52,815 bases of DNA from an uncultured Blautia sp. Lineage in GTDB: Bacteria; Bacillota; Clostridia; Lachnospirales; Lachnospiraceae. Positions 34,801-42,706 of the stretch are shown piece after piece. Made by a program: the position numbers and the translations under genes. The notes beneath the pieces were generated by a model. It was not told where the DNA came from and did not search any database. It worked only from the letters and a program-made list of their open reading frames with translations. The DNA is taken from the NCBI GenBank assembly GCA_934408705.1, contig CAKRVL010000006.1, positions 1-52,815 of the forward strand, given 5' to 3'. The number at the start of each line of letters is the position of its first letter. The stretch's first letter is position 1.

Positions 34801-37800
34801 ACAGTTCCATCAGATGAATCAGCACTGCTTGGCAATGCTTTCTTCACAAAGGGGAATGTTACATTATGGTAAACCTTTCCCAGAACTGTATTCTTAGAAT
34901 TATCTCCTGCGAGAAAGCTTTCATTAAAAAATGGTGCGACGCTTCCATTAGAAAGAGTTAAGGTTCCACCGCTAAGACTATTTCCAGCCAGTCCCTGGGT
35001 AGCATTTTTCCCACTTTGCTGAATTTCATTTCCATTTATATCCCACATGGAATTATTCTCGTAGAAAAATTGGCTCTTATTATTGTAGCCATATAAATTC
35101 AGTGTACCTGCAATATCATCATAATGAGCACTTTTATAATTCTGGAAATTGCCCCAGTATAAAGGATATGTAACTTTATTTGTATCATAATACTGGCTTA
35201 GTGCCTGATTAAACTGACGGAAGGGCTGATAGATTCTGTGTGTTGCAATACCCACATCATCATAGTTATCTCGATTATTTCCATTTAGCTCGTAATCAGA
35301 ATAATAATCATACAGGGTTGTATCAACATACAGTGTATTTTCACTTCTTGTAAATGTTCCGGTCGGTACATCTACTACTGTGCGATTCTTTCCGCTTTCA
35401 GCATCTCGAATGCTGCCTTTCTCGTCCCAGTAGCCACCGCGATTGCCACCTTTATAGATGACGTCATCACTGTCATCGCCATAATAGCAGGGGGCATCTA
35501 GCTCCCAGGGAATCTCCAACAGGTCTGTGCCGTCACCGTTTGCGGCAGGCGTATCATCTGTCACGTTATATCCGGCAAAACGAATTTTTGTATATTCCGT
35601 TCCTCCATTCGCAGGGCTTAAATCAACACTCCAAAGGTTTCCATTTGAATCAGCAACCTGCGACATTTTTCCCTTTGTTGAAATGCCATTTGCATCAACC
35701 GCATAGTAATAAACAACAGTCTTATCATTATCATTATCATAATAAGGAATTCCCTGTCCATTATTTTTATCACTAGAACCAGCGTAGGACATCTTAGAAA
35801 GTGTTGCGTCATAGTATACCGTGTAGCCTTTTCGATATTTGCCTGTTACAGCGGCAATGTTAGCAATTACGGTTACTTTATTTTTCTTGATGTTGCTCCA
35901 AAACAGGCGGTAGATTTTGTCGCCTGCAGTCAGTGTTATTAGTGTCTGCTGTGTCGCATCGGAGTTTTCGGGAACTGTGTACAGATACATGTTGGATTCT
36001 TTATCAACCTGTAAAGGAACAGGAGCTTCTGTACCAATCTGGATCGTTACCTGGAAATCTTGTCCGGAGCTTGTAGGAAATGCATTATTGTCCAGATAAA
36101 GTTTCTTGCCTGCAATTGATTCATTTCCGGGAAGTGTACCCCACCCACTGTATATTTGCTTTCCTTTGTTACTACCAATTTCACTTGCCCCATAATAGAA
36201 GGTGTTTGTGGAGTCCGGATTATAATCACCGTCTAAGATTAACGTTGTTGCATACTCTATTGCTCCATTCTTGAAGATAACGGTGTTATAGTCTGCATCA
36301 GACGGGATTGTTACGGAATACAAACCTGGGAAGCTTGGATCAGAATCCATTGGTACATCTTTTGCAACTACAGTTGATTCTTTATCGACAGAAAAGCTTG
36401 CTGTTACAGCTTCCTGGGCTGCTCCCTGCTGCATATTTATGAAATATAATTTTTTTCCTCCGTTATTAATTGTCAGCCATTTATTTTCATCCCAAGCTCC
36501 ACTTTCATAATTAATTGCTTTAAATACATTAGAATTTTTGTTCTCCTTAAAATTTAAATTCGAACTTTTTGGCATCTCTCCCCAATTATCTATACCGTCG
36601 CTATTAGTTCTTTTAAATTTAAACCAATCGGATTCTGCCATTTCTGCAGTAAGCCGTATTCTATATAAATGTTCTCTCTGTTCACACTTTTCTAATTTAG
36701 TGCTTTCACCATTCCCACCATAGCATAACCAAATTATGGCGCCTACATCATCCCAACAATCACCCTCTGCAGTAGCACGACTAGTCGTCACATCAAAATA
36801 CAGCCAATCCCCTGCCTGCAAGGTTCGATTTTCTCCCCCGCTTCGTGCTGCCCATGCCAGCATGACAGCGGCAGTTCCGTTAAGCACATTTACTAATTTT
36901 TTCTCCTCGCTGCTTTCGGATGGCGTTTCTTCTGGCTGGGAACCTTCTTCTACTGGCTGGGAACCTTCTTCTACAGACTCTGATACGTCATTTAATGCCG
37001 CTACTTCATCCGCTCCTGCCTCTGCTATATCCTCCCCAACCTCTGTTGTAAGTGCTCCCGGCAGAGGAGGAAGCATATTTGCAGCGTTTATGTTTTCGGT
37101 ATCTGCACTCGCCTGACAGCTGCCTTCATTCTCTTCCGCAGTCTGTCTGTCACCTTCAGCTGTCTCACCAACTTCTTCAGTGATCAGCTGCTGGGCCTGT
37201 GCTTCTATGGCGAGATTTCTCTCATATTCTTCTTCCTGGGCTGTGTAGGTAATCCCCACATAGAAATCTGCAGTTTCACCTGCCGGAAGCTGGAAGCTAA
37301 TGTAATCGGAGGTAAGCTGAGCATCGCCATTATCATCTTCAGTACTTTCCTGTACACGGCTCACGCTAAGCTCCTGTCCCATTAATCCTTCCGGAATCTG
37401 AGCTGTGTCTACGCCCTCACCGCACAATGCTTCCTCTTTCGTTTTTCCGAAGCTGGTGGAAATCCCCTGCAAGGGAAGTCCTGTATCCGTATCCTTCATA
37501 TTCAGTCTGACAGTGATATCGTCTCCGGAATCCTGATGAAGATCCTGAGCAGTTACATGTACCGCATAGGCCTGACCGGATACTGCTGTTTCTTCTACTA
37601 CAGGATTCGTATTCTCGTTTGCCTGCTCATCTGAATTTTCTTCATTCTGAGCTTCTTCTGCCGGCTGAGATTCATCCTCCAGCTCCTTTGTAAGAGAAAT
37701 CTGAACCAAAGCTTCCTTGTCTGAATCCTCAGATACATTCTCTACATCGTCTCTTATTGTCCCGTCCCCTGAAGCATTCTCTTCCTTCGCAACCTCATCT

Positions 37801-38807
37801 CCGGCACCTTTTTGTGTATCTTCTGCTTCGGTGTCTTTTTCTGCATCTTCCGCTTCAGCACCTTTCTCAGCCTCTTCTGCTCCGGTATCGTTTTCTGTAC
37901 CACCCGCTTCGGCGTCTTTTTCCGTATCTTCTGCTTTCTTTTCCAGAGTGATACGGATCTGGTTCTTCTCCTCTTTTTCCAGAATATCCGTTTCCACTCC
38001 ATCGGCCTCCCATGTAGCCTGGGCATTAAGCTCAGCCTCATAGGTATAGGTTTCTTCCTCCTGGCTGTATGCGAATACTGCGTAAAAGTCCGTGCTGCTT
38101 CCTGCCGGAACCTCATATTCCAGATAAGCAGCAGTGACCGTCAGATTTCCATTTTCATCTGTAATATACTCGCCACTTTCGTTTTTCTCATAGTCCTGCG
38201 CATAATTTACATTCAGTTTTTCATTTCCGTTGCAGGCATTCTCCAAAATCACAGGCGTATTTAGCTGTGCCCATTCTGTGATCTCTGCTGTAGCGAAATC
38301 CTCCGGCTGTTTCGCAAATAATGCGGTCTTTACTTTTGTTACAGGAGCCTTGCCCTCCGGCTCAGTCAGAGTCAGACAGACCTTCGCATTTCCTTCTCCC
38401 TGGGATACATTAGATGTTACATGGATCCACTGATATTTCATATCAGCATTTCCAGTAACATTGTCAAGAAGCACTCTTGCTATAGGGGCTGTATGAGCAA
38501 CATTTTCTTCAACCGGACTTTCCGTATCTGGATTTTCTGCGACTGGATTTTCATTTTCCCCTTCCGTAGCTGCCACACCAGCAAATCCTACATCTCCACA
38601 ATTCTCATCCTGTGAGACTTCATCACCAGAAGGAAGGTCACTGATAAAATCAACAGATTCCGTCTTTTCATCACAAATGAAATCTGCTTCTGTTCCATCC
38701 TCAAATGATGAACCATTTACAATATTTGTAATATTCGGTGTTTCTGTCCCGACCATTGCCACACACGCAATAAGCGCTGCTGCTTTCTGCCACTTGCGTC
38801 TTTTCAT
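31851..38807 (-). CDS. Giant LPATG-anchored fibro-slime adhesin, probable pilus tip
   Basis: 2,318 residues. The order is: signal peptide; an acidic region with two beta-rich domains; Glu/Ala 9-residue repeats (about 295-345); a second acidic linker with VEEGSQP repeats (about 615-640); beta-rich modules resembling carbohydrate-binding domains (about 650-1150, for example WDDVGAIIWLCYGG and YTVYYDATLSKMSY); a fibro-slime domain (about 1330-1560) with FNFSGDDDVWVYIDGQLVLD; prealbumin/DUF5979-like domain near 1915-2030; Cna-B domain near 2035-2155 (IHVEKIWKNAD); SpaA-like domain with E-box YRLTETKAAANHSLLKAPV; sorting signal LPATG (2280) and membrane tail. The ATG at 38807 follows GGGAAAGGTGAGAAAC; the GTG at 38816 is rejected. 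First gene of the pilus cluster. Ligand unknown. Confidence 0.92.
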   Translation of the reverse strand: MKRRKWQKAAALIACVAMVGTETPNITNIVNGSSFEDGTEADFICDEKTESVDFISDLPSGDEVSQDENCGDVGFAGVAATEGENENPVAENPDTESPVEENVAHTAPIARVLLDNVTGNADMKYQWIHVTSNVSQGEGNAKVCLTLTEPEGKAPVTKVKTALFAKQPEDFATAEITEWAQLNTPVILENACNGNEKLNVNYAQDYEKNESGEYITDENGNLTVTAAYLEYEVPAGSSTDFYAVFAYSQEEETYTYEAELNAQATWEADGVETDILEKEEKNQIRITLEKKAEDTEKDAEAGGTENDTGAEEAEKGAEAEDAEKDTEAEDTQKGAGDEVAKEENASGDGTIRDDVENVSEDSDKEALVQISLTKELEDESQPAEEAQNEENSDEQANENTNPVVEETAVSGQAYAVHVTAQDLHQDSGDDITVRLNMKDTDTGLPLQGISTSFGKTKEEALCGEGVDTAQIPEGLMGQELSVSRVQESTEDDNGDAQLTSDYISFQLPAGETADFYVGITYTAQEEEYERNLAIEAQAQQLITEEVGETAEGDRQTAEENEGSCQASADTENINAANMLPPLPGALTTEVGEDIAEAGADEVAALNDVSESVEEGSQPVEEGSQPEETPSESSEEKKLVNVLNGTAAVMLAWAARSGGENRTLQAGDWLYFDVTTSRATAEGDCWDDVGAIIWLCYGGNGESTKLEKCEQREHLYRIRLTAEMAESDWFKFKRTNSDGIDNWGEMPKSSNLNFKENKNSNVFKAINYESGAWDENKWLTINNGGKKLYFINMQQGAAQEAVTASFSVDKESTVVAKDVPMDSDPSFPGLYSVTIPSDADYNTVIFKNGAIEYATTLILDGDYNPDSTNTFYYGASEIGSNKGKQIYSGWGTLPGNESIAGKKLYLDNNAFPTSSGQDFQVTIQIGTEAPVPLQVDKESNMYLYTVPENSDATQQTLITLTAGDKIYRLFWSNIKKNKVTVIANIAAVTGKYRKGYTVYYDATLSKMSYAGSSDKNNGQGIPYYDNDNDKTVVYYYAVDANGISTKGKMSQVADSNGNLWSVDLSPANGGTEYTKIRFAGYNVTDDTPAANGDGTDLLEIPWELDAPCYYGDDSDDVIYKGGNRGGYWDEKGSIRDAESGKNRTVVDVPTGTFTRSENTLYVDTTLYDYYSDYELNGNNRDNYDDVGIATHRIYQPFRQFNQALSQYYDTNKVTYPLYWGNFQNYKSAHYDDIAGTLNLYGYNNKSQFFYENNSMWDINGNEIQQSGKNATQGLAGNSLSGGTLTLSNGSVAPFFNESFLAGDNSKNTVLGKVYHNVTFPFVKKALPSSADSSDGTVDYWYFNSAENDNKIANKNLQLQYDPVNGYFLQPTANPVKGQTIGSGGTYPPTTDGNYFPFNTSNASGDACKLNYGFGQKIEFKFRLTEDGTVTTTSNKKVPIEFNFSGDDDVWVYIDGQLVLDVGGGHGVVDGRINFKDKKAWVSSVKNTSGGGSQDDVTKAFPDSLKNDEAFNLKEHTLTMFYMERGLWESNMKITFNMPDNNQLIVEKEVDTSNVDSSFKDVFDDADFPINIKNLATSGVPKNADTSGSEAAPPITFTGTANPANNSNIFESSNINNGEYHWKALYNNTGQKYTDNRLGVITSKSTVDISKVKDYLEFQMYFENGVIPQLSAAYIQIKDSDGNTLSGFLSGKVMTTPNLKLNSWNTVKVNLSKLTKSSDNFDYKSIRSIAFQYDETRDIYLKGFTFSQENTSVGQLTGFTVQQEDILDYGSISAGFLQNAWGARYTKYTASSDQTNGMVDSDGMFTLRNGQNVTFNDQFRRGSYVYLEEYVDSNLFDTFWTLYENGKEVTSMASGNKVNNPVSPQVVKQSGTVVDDGRKEKSFNGSKPEKALLFRSYAYPDSETTLIKLKAKYVNKVKVGGLTIKKTQGNVSDLLNGSYEFIIKFEDIAGLGKPIPDITFELKAGESKMFTGIPAGTRYTITEKAPTDGSTLESIKVTSGNDETSSSVSNRTVTGVITADTKNAEYTVADFVNTKIPKTAIHVEKIWKNADNCTLPSPIKVKLQRRVSDNDPWQDIEVKELNAQEEWKCDFSGLNRYSDPSINSVEYKYRVVELDAKGSVLENGGTFDRFQVSYNSTSNTDKYNNKSVEWSITNTYSPLTAIKVIKIDAATKVKLPGVEFKLEKINIKGSSPQNDEVDSNFKAVTNQTNSDGECIGECIFEKLENGLYRLTETKAAANHSLLKAPVYITIDRASGCLIDGAAYEVKDDTITLTIANSPKFELPATGSWSRMILGFCGAILMGMSVIMYLLQKRRKEGKTS
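36933..36974. repeat. Tandem 21-bp repeat in the adhesin gene
   Basis: Two identical 21-bp units (36933-36953 and 36954-36974), each TGGCTGGGAACC plus CTTCTTCTAC minus one shared base, encode VEEGSQP twice in the acidic linker. Perfect identity suggests recent duplication or slippage; the count may vary between strains. Confidence 0.8.
37800..37928. repeat. Degenerate 27-bp (9-residue) repeats in the adhesin gene
   Basis: About five units of the form T/A-E-K-D-A/T-E-A-E-D, for example AEKGAEAED followed by AEKDTEAED. The segment is strongly acidic and probably a flexible or helical stalk. The antisense Ser-rich open frames here are by-products of this composition. Confidence 0.75.
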
Positions 38808-38873
38808 GTTTCTCACCTTTCCCTGGTATTTTGTGTAACTGAATTTTTTAGTTCACGCCTGATATATTATTTT

Positions 38874-38902
38874 ATTATATCTGTCACTTTTTTACGGGAA
38901 AA
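38874..38902 (-). promoter_or_regulatory. Possible promoter of the pilus genes
   Basis: Minus strand: good -10 TATAAT (38879-38874) but a poor -35 TTTTCC at 17 nt. A weak -35 would suit an activator-dependent promoter; the adjacent AraC-type regulator is a candidate activator. Confidence 0.35.
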
Positions 38903-38945
38903 TATGATTTTTCCATGAAACATATAAAATTTTATATTTAACAAG

Positions 38946-39022
38946 GCAAAAAAAACAAGACAATATATGAACAAGTGTTAACATTTTAGACACTTTAGTC
39001 CTATATTGCCTTGTTTTTTTGC
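38946..39022. terminator. Bidirectional terminator after the response regulator gene
   Basis: GCAAAAAAAACAAG-A-CAATATA (38946-38967) pairs with TATATTG-C-CTTGTTTTTTTGC (39002-39022), with an inner AGTGT/ACACT hairpin. On the minus strand it ends in TTGTTTTTTTTG. Confidence 0.75.
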
Positions 39023-39054
39023 TAATTTACACAAAATATCAAGTGGTTATTTTA

Positions 39055-40566
39055 TTAAATTTTCTTACGGAACTGCTCCGGGCTGCAGCCATAGTATTCA
39101 CGAAAGCTCTTGCAGAAATAAGAGGAATTTGTAAATCCGGTTTCCTGACATATCTGTATAATTTTTTTATTGGTATTGGAAAGCTGCTCTTTGGCCTTCT
39201 CCAGACGGAATCTGCGTATGAAATGAGATAGGCCTTCCCCTGTCTCCTGTTTGAAAATATAACTTAAATACCCTGGAGAAAGATATACTGCATTTCCCAG
39301 AATCTCCACACTTAATTCCTCCTGATAATGTGAATATATGTAACTCTTAACTCTCTCTACTTCCCCCCGGGCACTGCTCTTGTCAGAAAACATAGTCTCC
39401 TCGTATACAGAAATAGTTTGCTCCAAAACATCTACAACCTCCTGGATACTTTTGCTATAATACATTTTATCCACGATTTTCTCAAATTTATTCAGAGTAT
39501 AGTTCATTTCTTTATACATATCCCCCACAAGATTTGCACAGGAAAACTTGACAAATATATAGGAGGACCGGGCATTAAGCTCCTTCTGCTCCGCAAATTT
39601 GTGATAATGCTCCCACAGATGGTTGATATCGTGAAGCTGTATATCTTCACGCATTTTCTGAAGCATCTCTACAGTGAAGTCGTAATTATCCCGCTCCTGC
39701 CAGTTAGAATCCGGCATGAAAATACGCTCTTTGGACCGGTAATAGCGATTCTCCATAAGCAGCTCCAGCTCCTGATAGCCCTGGGGAATCGTCATCTCTT
39801 CTCCCAGAGGACTTGACACAGCCACATAAGAAAGTGCCTTCCCAGCCCATAAGCGCTGCATAAATTCGTGAATATGCTTTGCCAGCACAAAATAGTCTAT
39901 CTTCTGATCTCTGTCAAATAACAGCAGGGAACAGGTCGCCCGTATATTCAGGTAATAAAACGGGATCTGCAGTTCATCTGCCAGAAGTGTCTCGAAATCC
40001 ACATCCTCCTTATCGAAGCAATTTACATTTGTTTCCAGTAACACCATTCTTCCTACACACTTCCACCAGGATATATCTACTATCTCGCTGGCATTCTCCA
40101 GCCCTTCCCTTGTTCCTGTATTAATGTACCGCTGAAGAAAATACTGCGCCAGGAAATCCTGATTCTTATGTATCAGCATCTCGTTCTGCTCTTTCTCCGA
40201 AATTGCAGTCATTGCTTTGTCAAATATCTGGTGAAACTCATCCGGATCTACAGGCTTCAGCACATAACCCACCACGCCATTCTTAATTGCTGTATGTGCA
40301 TAGGAAAAATCACTGTAACCGGTAATAACTATAATACCCATATCCGGACAAAATTTTCGCACCTCATCCATCAGCTCCAGCCCATTCATAAAAGGCATTT
40401 TAATGTCAGAGATGAGAATATCAGGTTTTTTCTGCTTTACAAGCTCCAAGGCCTCCTTACCATTAGCGGCCTCCAGAATTTCTAGATCGTAATCCTCAAA
40501 CATCAAAAGACTTGCAATTCCTTTTCTTTCGATCATTTCATCATCAGCGACCAGTACTTTTCTCAT
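39055..40566 (-). CDS. Response regulator with AraC-type DNA-binding domain (YesN-like), orphan
   Basis: 503 residues. The receiver domain (1-120) keeps the acidic pocket VADDE, phospho-acceptor Asp54 in ISDIKMP, a Thr/Ser in VITGYSD and Lys in YVLKPVD. A poorly conserved middle region (about 130-395) is followed by two AraC helix-turn-helix motifs (about 400-500): VEILGNAVYLSPGYLSYIFK and IIQICQETGFTNSSYFCKSF. The ATG at 40566 has GGGGGAAGCGGAT upstream; 13 more codons upstream lack such a signal. No histidine kinase is adjacent. It has its own promoter and terminators on both sides, and lies between two pilus clusters, which it may regulate (inference). Confidence 0.92.
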   Translation of the reverse strand: MRKVLVADDEMIERKGIASLLMFEDYDLEILEAANGKEALELVKQKKPDILISDIKMPFMNGLELMDEVRKFCPDMGIIVITGYSDFSYAHTAIKNGVVGYVLKPVDPDEFHQIFDKAMTAISEKEQNEMLIHKNQDFLAQYFLQRYINTGTREGLENASEIVDISWWKCVGRMVLLETNVNCFDKEDVDFETLLADELQIPFYYLNIRATCSLLLFDRDQKIDYFVLAKHIHEFMQRLWAGKALSYVAVSSPLGEEMTIPQGYQELELLMENRYYRSKERIFMPDSNWQERDNYDFTVEMLQKMREDIQLHDINHLWEHYHKFAEQKELNARSSYIFVKFSCANLVGDMYKEMNYTLNKFEKIVDKMYYSKSIQEVVDVLEQTISVYEETMFSDKSSARGEVERVKSYIYSHYQEELSVEILGNAVYLSPGYLSYIFKQETGEGLSHFIRRFRLEKAKEQLSNTNKKIIQICQETGFTNSSYFCKSFREYYGCSPEQFRKKI

Positions 40567-40605
40567 ATCCGCTTCCCCCGATAATACGTTATTAAAGATG
40601 AACAA

Positions 40606-40634
40606 ATTATACTACGTCTTTTGCTACAATTCAA
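40606..40634 (-). promoter_or_regulatory. Promoter of the response regulator gene
   Basis: Minus strand: TTGAAT (40634-40629), 17-nt spacer, TATAAT (40611-40606). Confidence 0.65.
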
Positions 40635-40654
40635 GTAATTTTGTGAAATTGTAC

Positions 40655-40684
40655 AAAAATGAAGCCCTATTCAAGAGCTTCATT
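40655..40684 (-). terminator. Terminator after the small pilin gene
   Basis: Minus strand AATGAAGC (40684-40677) pairs with GCTTCATT (40666-40659), then TTTTTG. It separates the second pilus unit from the regulator gene. Confidence 0.75.
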
Positions 40685-40693
40685 ATGTATATT

Positions 40694-41662
40694 TTAATAA
40701 TTATATTTTTTTCTGATTTTAACGCTTACAAGTATCACTGCCCCGGCAAGGAGAAGCAAGGCCACAAATAAGAAAATCGGACTGTCATCACCAGTCTTAA
40801 CATTAGGTGTACCATATCCCGGATTGCTGTTTCCAGGCGTACTGTTTTCCGGTGTATTCGTATCCTCTCTTTCGTTAACTACATAAAGCTCCGCCACTTC
40901 GCCAGAAGCCTTATGATAAATTCCATTTGTCAAAGCAACCTGCCCGGCACTCTGAATTTCAAAGGGAACCGGCTCCTTCAGAAGCTGAAAGCCTGTTGGT
41001 GCTTTGGTTTCCACGAAACGATAGCTTCCAATTGGCAGATCAGTAATCACGATCTGGCCGTTTTTATCTGTAATAAGAGAAGTCTTTAACTCCTTCCAGT
41101 TACTGTTATCCAGAACCTGAAGTGTAAACACGGCTTCTGCCAGAGCTTTTCCATCTGCGTCTGTCTTATTCAGAAGTACCGCCCCTCCCGGGAAGGAAGC
41201 CTTGGCCTCCAGAACCACATTGTAATTCTCCTCATTATTAATTTTCTGCGGCACAAAGAACAACATGTTTTGAATAATAAGTGTATCCTGACCTTCATCC
41301 TGGATAAGCAGATATACACCATCTTCCAGCTCCGTAAAGCTAAGCATTCCATTCTGATCTGTTTTTTGCACTCTGCCCTTAAGCTTCTGCGCCTTCACAT
41401 AGGATGCAAGAGCATCGGCTGCTTCCTGGGCTTCAGCCTGGGAAACCGTTTCCAGCTTTACATTACAATCGGCAAATGCTTCTGTGTAATACAGGCCATC
41501 CTCTTTGGCTTCTGCCACTTGATACAGGCTCATTGCCACATCTGGTCTGGAAAGCTGCAGGGAAACCTTCCCGGTACTTTCCGCTTTTACCGAAACAGTA
41601 CATAACAGCATCAGACAACAGATAAGAACTATTCTGCATATGGTATATTTCTTTTTTTCCAA
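40694..41662 (-). CDS. Small SpaA-like surface pilin with atypical sorting signal
   Basis: About 322 residues. Signal peptide EKKKYTICRIVLICCLMLLC, cleavage near VKA-ES; an N-terminal all-beta domain; then a SpaA/prealbumin-like domain (GGAVLLNKTDADGKALAEA to the E-box YRFVETKAPTGFQLLKEPV). A Pro/Asn/Gly linker leads to NVKTGDDSP, a hydrophobic helix and KIRKKYNY. The five-residue sorting motif would be NVKTG, without the usual LP, so a dedicated sortase is expected; the neighbouring class C sortase fits. The start is uncertain: TTG at 41662 has GGTGGAGAGGG upstream and gives a clean signal peptide; a GTG at 41692 would extend it by 10 residues. Possibly a minor or basal pilin. Confidence 0.85.
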   Translation of the reverse strand: MEKKKYTICRIVLICCLMLLCTVSVKAESTGKVSLQLSRPDVAMSLYQVAEAKEDGLYYTEAFADCNVKLETVSQAEAQEAADALASYVKAQKLKGRVQKTDQNGMLSFTELEDGVYLLIQDEGQDTLIIQNMLFFVPQKINNEENYNVVLEAKASFPGGAVLLNKTDADGKALAEAVFTLQVLDNSNWKELKTSLITDKNGQIVITDLPIGSYRFVETKAPTGFQLLKEPVPFEIQSAGQVALTNGIYHKASGEVAELYVVNEREDTNTPENSTPGNSNPGYGTPNVKTGDDSPIFLFVALLLLAGAVILVSVKIRKKYNY

Positions 41663-41695
41663 ACCCTCTCCACCTTTCGAAAAATATGGCACAAT

Positions 41696-42508
41696 TTAAT
41701 GCTTATTGCTTTTCCTTTTTCGAATTATCACTGCCAAAAGCATAATGAAGATGACAATTACAGATGCCACTGCGATGTATGAAGGCATATGCTCCTTCAC
41801 TTTTTCCTTCTCCTGTGTCTTCACAGAAATGCTTTCCGGCTTATACGCAGTCCTTTCACCTCTTACCAAAAGCCTGTGGGAATTTACACCGTAAGGAATA
41901 CAGGTAAGAAGGGTAACGTAATCCTTGCCTTCTTCGATCTGTATTTCATCTGTCTCATTCGGAAGAACCACACTTTTCTTATCTACCCGATAGGCAAGCG
42001 TTTCATTCAGAACATGAATATAAAACATATCCCCTTCATTCAGTTCATCCAGGTGTGTAAACAATTTGGCGGCAGGCAATCCGGTGTGTCCTGACAAAAC
42101 ACAATGGGTAGAGCTCCCACCTACAGGAAGAGAGGTTCCTTCCATATGTCCCACGCCTTTTTCCAGCACATCTTCATCTGTTCCATGGTAAATAGGCAGA
42201 TAAAGCTCCAGCTTAGGAATTTCCAGATACCCCAGAGAATCCGTGACAGCCAGAAGATCGTTGTAGCTGACCACAGATACACCGGATTCACCGGCCAGCT
42301 CCTTATTATAATTCTCTGCCATATCCCTCTGACTGATAATGGTATCCGGGTTCTGCGCCTTTACTGCCTCCTGATAATCCAGGATTTCTTTTTTTGCCCT
42401 GTATTCAGTGAAATAGCTGCTTACTGTAGGATAAAGCCCCACACCCAGACCAATAAGTATGAGAGACAGACCGATGCTTCCGCTAATCCACCTTATTTTC
42501 CCCTTCAT
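41696..42508 (-). CDS. Class C sortase, second copy
   Basis: 270 residues with the same two-anchor topology as the sortase at 28519-29364: N-terminal helix (GLSLILIGLGVGLYPTV) and C-terminal helix (YIAVASVIVIFIMLLAVII). Catalytic His141 in LSGHTGLP, Cys203 in LTCIPY, Arg212 in HRLLVRG. The two paralogues share long stretches, such as the LPVGG/LPLGG-ESTHCVL region, but differ in the N-terminal lid region. AAAGGCAGTAAAAG precedes the ATG. The small pilin gene follows at once, suggesting that this enzyme handles it. Confidence 0.94.
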   Translation of the reverse strand: MKGKIRWISGSIGLSLILIGLGVGLYPTVSSYFTEYRAKKEILDYQEAVKAQNPDTIISQRDMAENYNKELAGESGVSVVSYNDLLAVTDSLGYLEIPKLELYLPIYHGTDEDVLEKGVGHMEGTSLPVGGSSTHCVLSGHTGLPAAKLFTHLDELNEGDMFYIHVLNETLAYRVDKKSVVLPNETDEIQIEEGKDYVTLLTCIPYGVNSHRLLVRGERTAYKPESISVKTQEKEKVKEHMPSYIAVASVIVIFIMLLAVIIRKRKSNKH

Positions 42509-42625
42509 CTTTTACTGCCTTTCCAGTTAATTCTTTATACGCTACAGTATATCTGTAATTTTTTCAGGTTTGAATATAAAAAAAAGAAGATAAATATAAC
42601 AAATCATGGAAATTCATACATAGTG

Positions 42626-42644
42626 ATGTCGCCGGTGGCGACAT
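42626..42644. repeat. Perfect GC-rich palindrome upstream of the second sortase gene
   Basis: ATGTCGCC-GGT-GGCGACAT, 8-bp stem with 3-nt loop, about 120 nt before the sortase start in otherwise AT-rich sequence. Only one copy exists in the window. It may be an operator, a leader hairpin or a dispersed repeat. Confidence 0.5.
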
Positions 42645-42654
42645 GCCCGTTAGA

Positions 42655-42700
42655 TAAAAAAACCACAGATACACTTTTTGCTGTGCATCTGCGGTTTTTT
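42655..42700. terminator. Terminator after gltD
   Basis: AAAAAACCACAGATACAC (42657-42674) pairs with the segment 42683-42700 ending CTGCGGTTTTTT. Minus-strand transcripts from gltD end in GGTTTTTTTATC; it can work in both directions. Confidence 0.85.
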
Positions 42701-42706
42701 ACCGTT

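Noticed and set aside
36933..37928. Possible CRISPR array because of short repeats
   Set aside because: The units are in-frame protein repeats without unique spacers, and no cas genes are present.
37717..38264. Several plus-strand Ser/Phe-rich open frames
   Set aside because: They are the antisense image of the acidic 9-residue repeats in the adhesin; low complexity and no start signals.
38817..39054. Small gene between the adhesin and the response regulator
   Set aside because: Only a terminator and an AT-rich promoter region are visible; no ORF with a start signal.
41663..41692. GTG start at 41692 for the small pilin
   Set aside because: It would place MPYFSKGGEG before the signal peptide and lies 3 nt after the sortase stop without its own ribosome-binding site; the TTG at 41662 fits better, though not proven.
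42626..42644. Palindrome as an insertion-sequence end
   Set aside because: There is no transposase gene, no second copy and no flanking target duplication.
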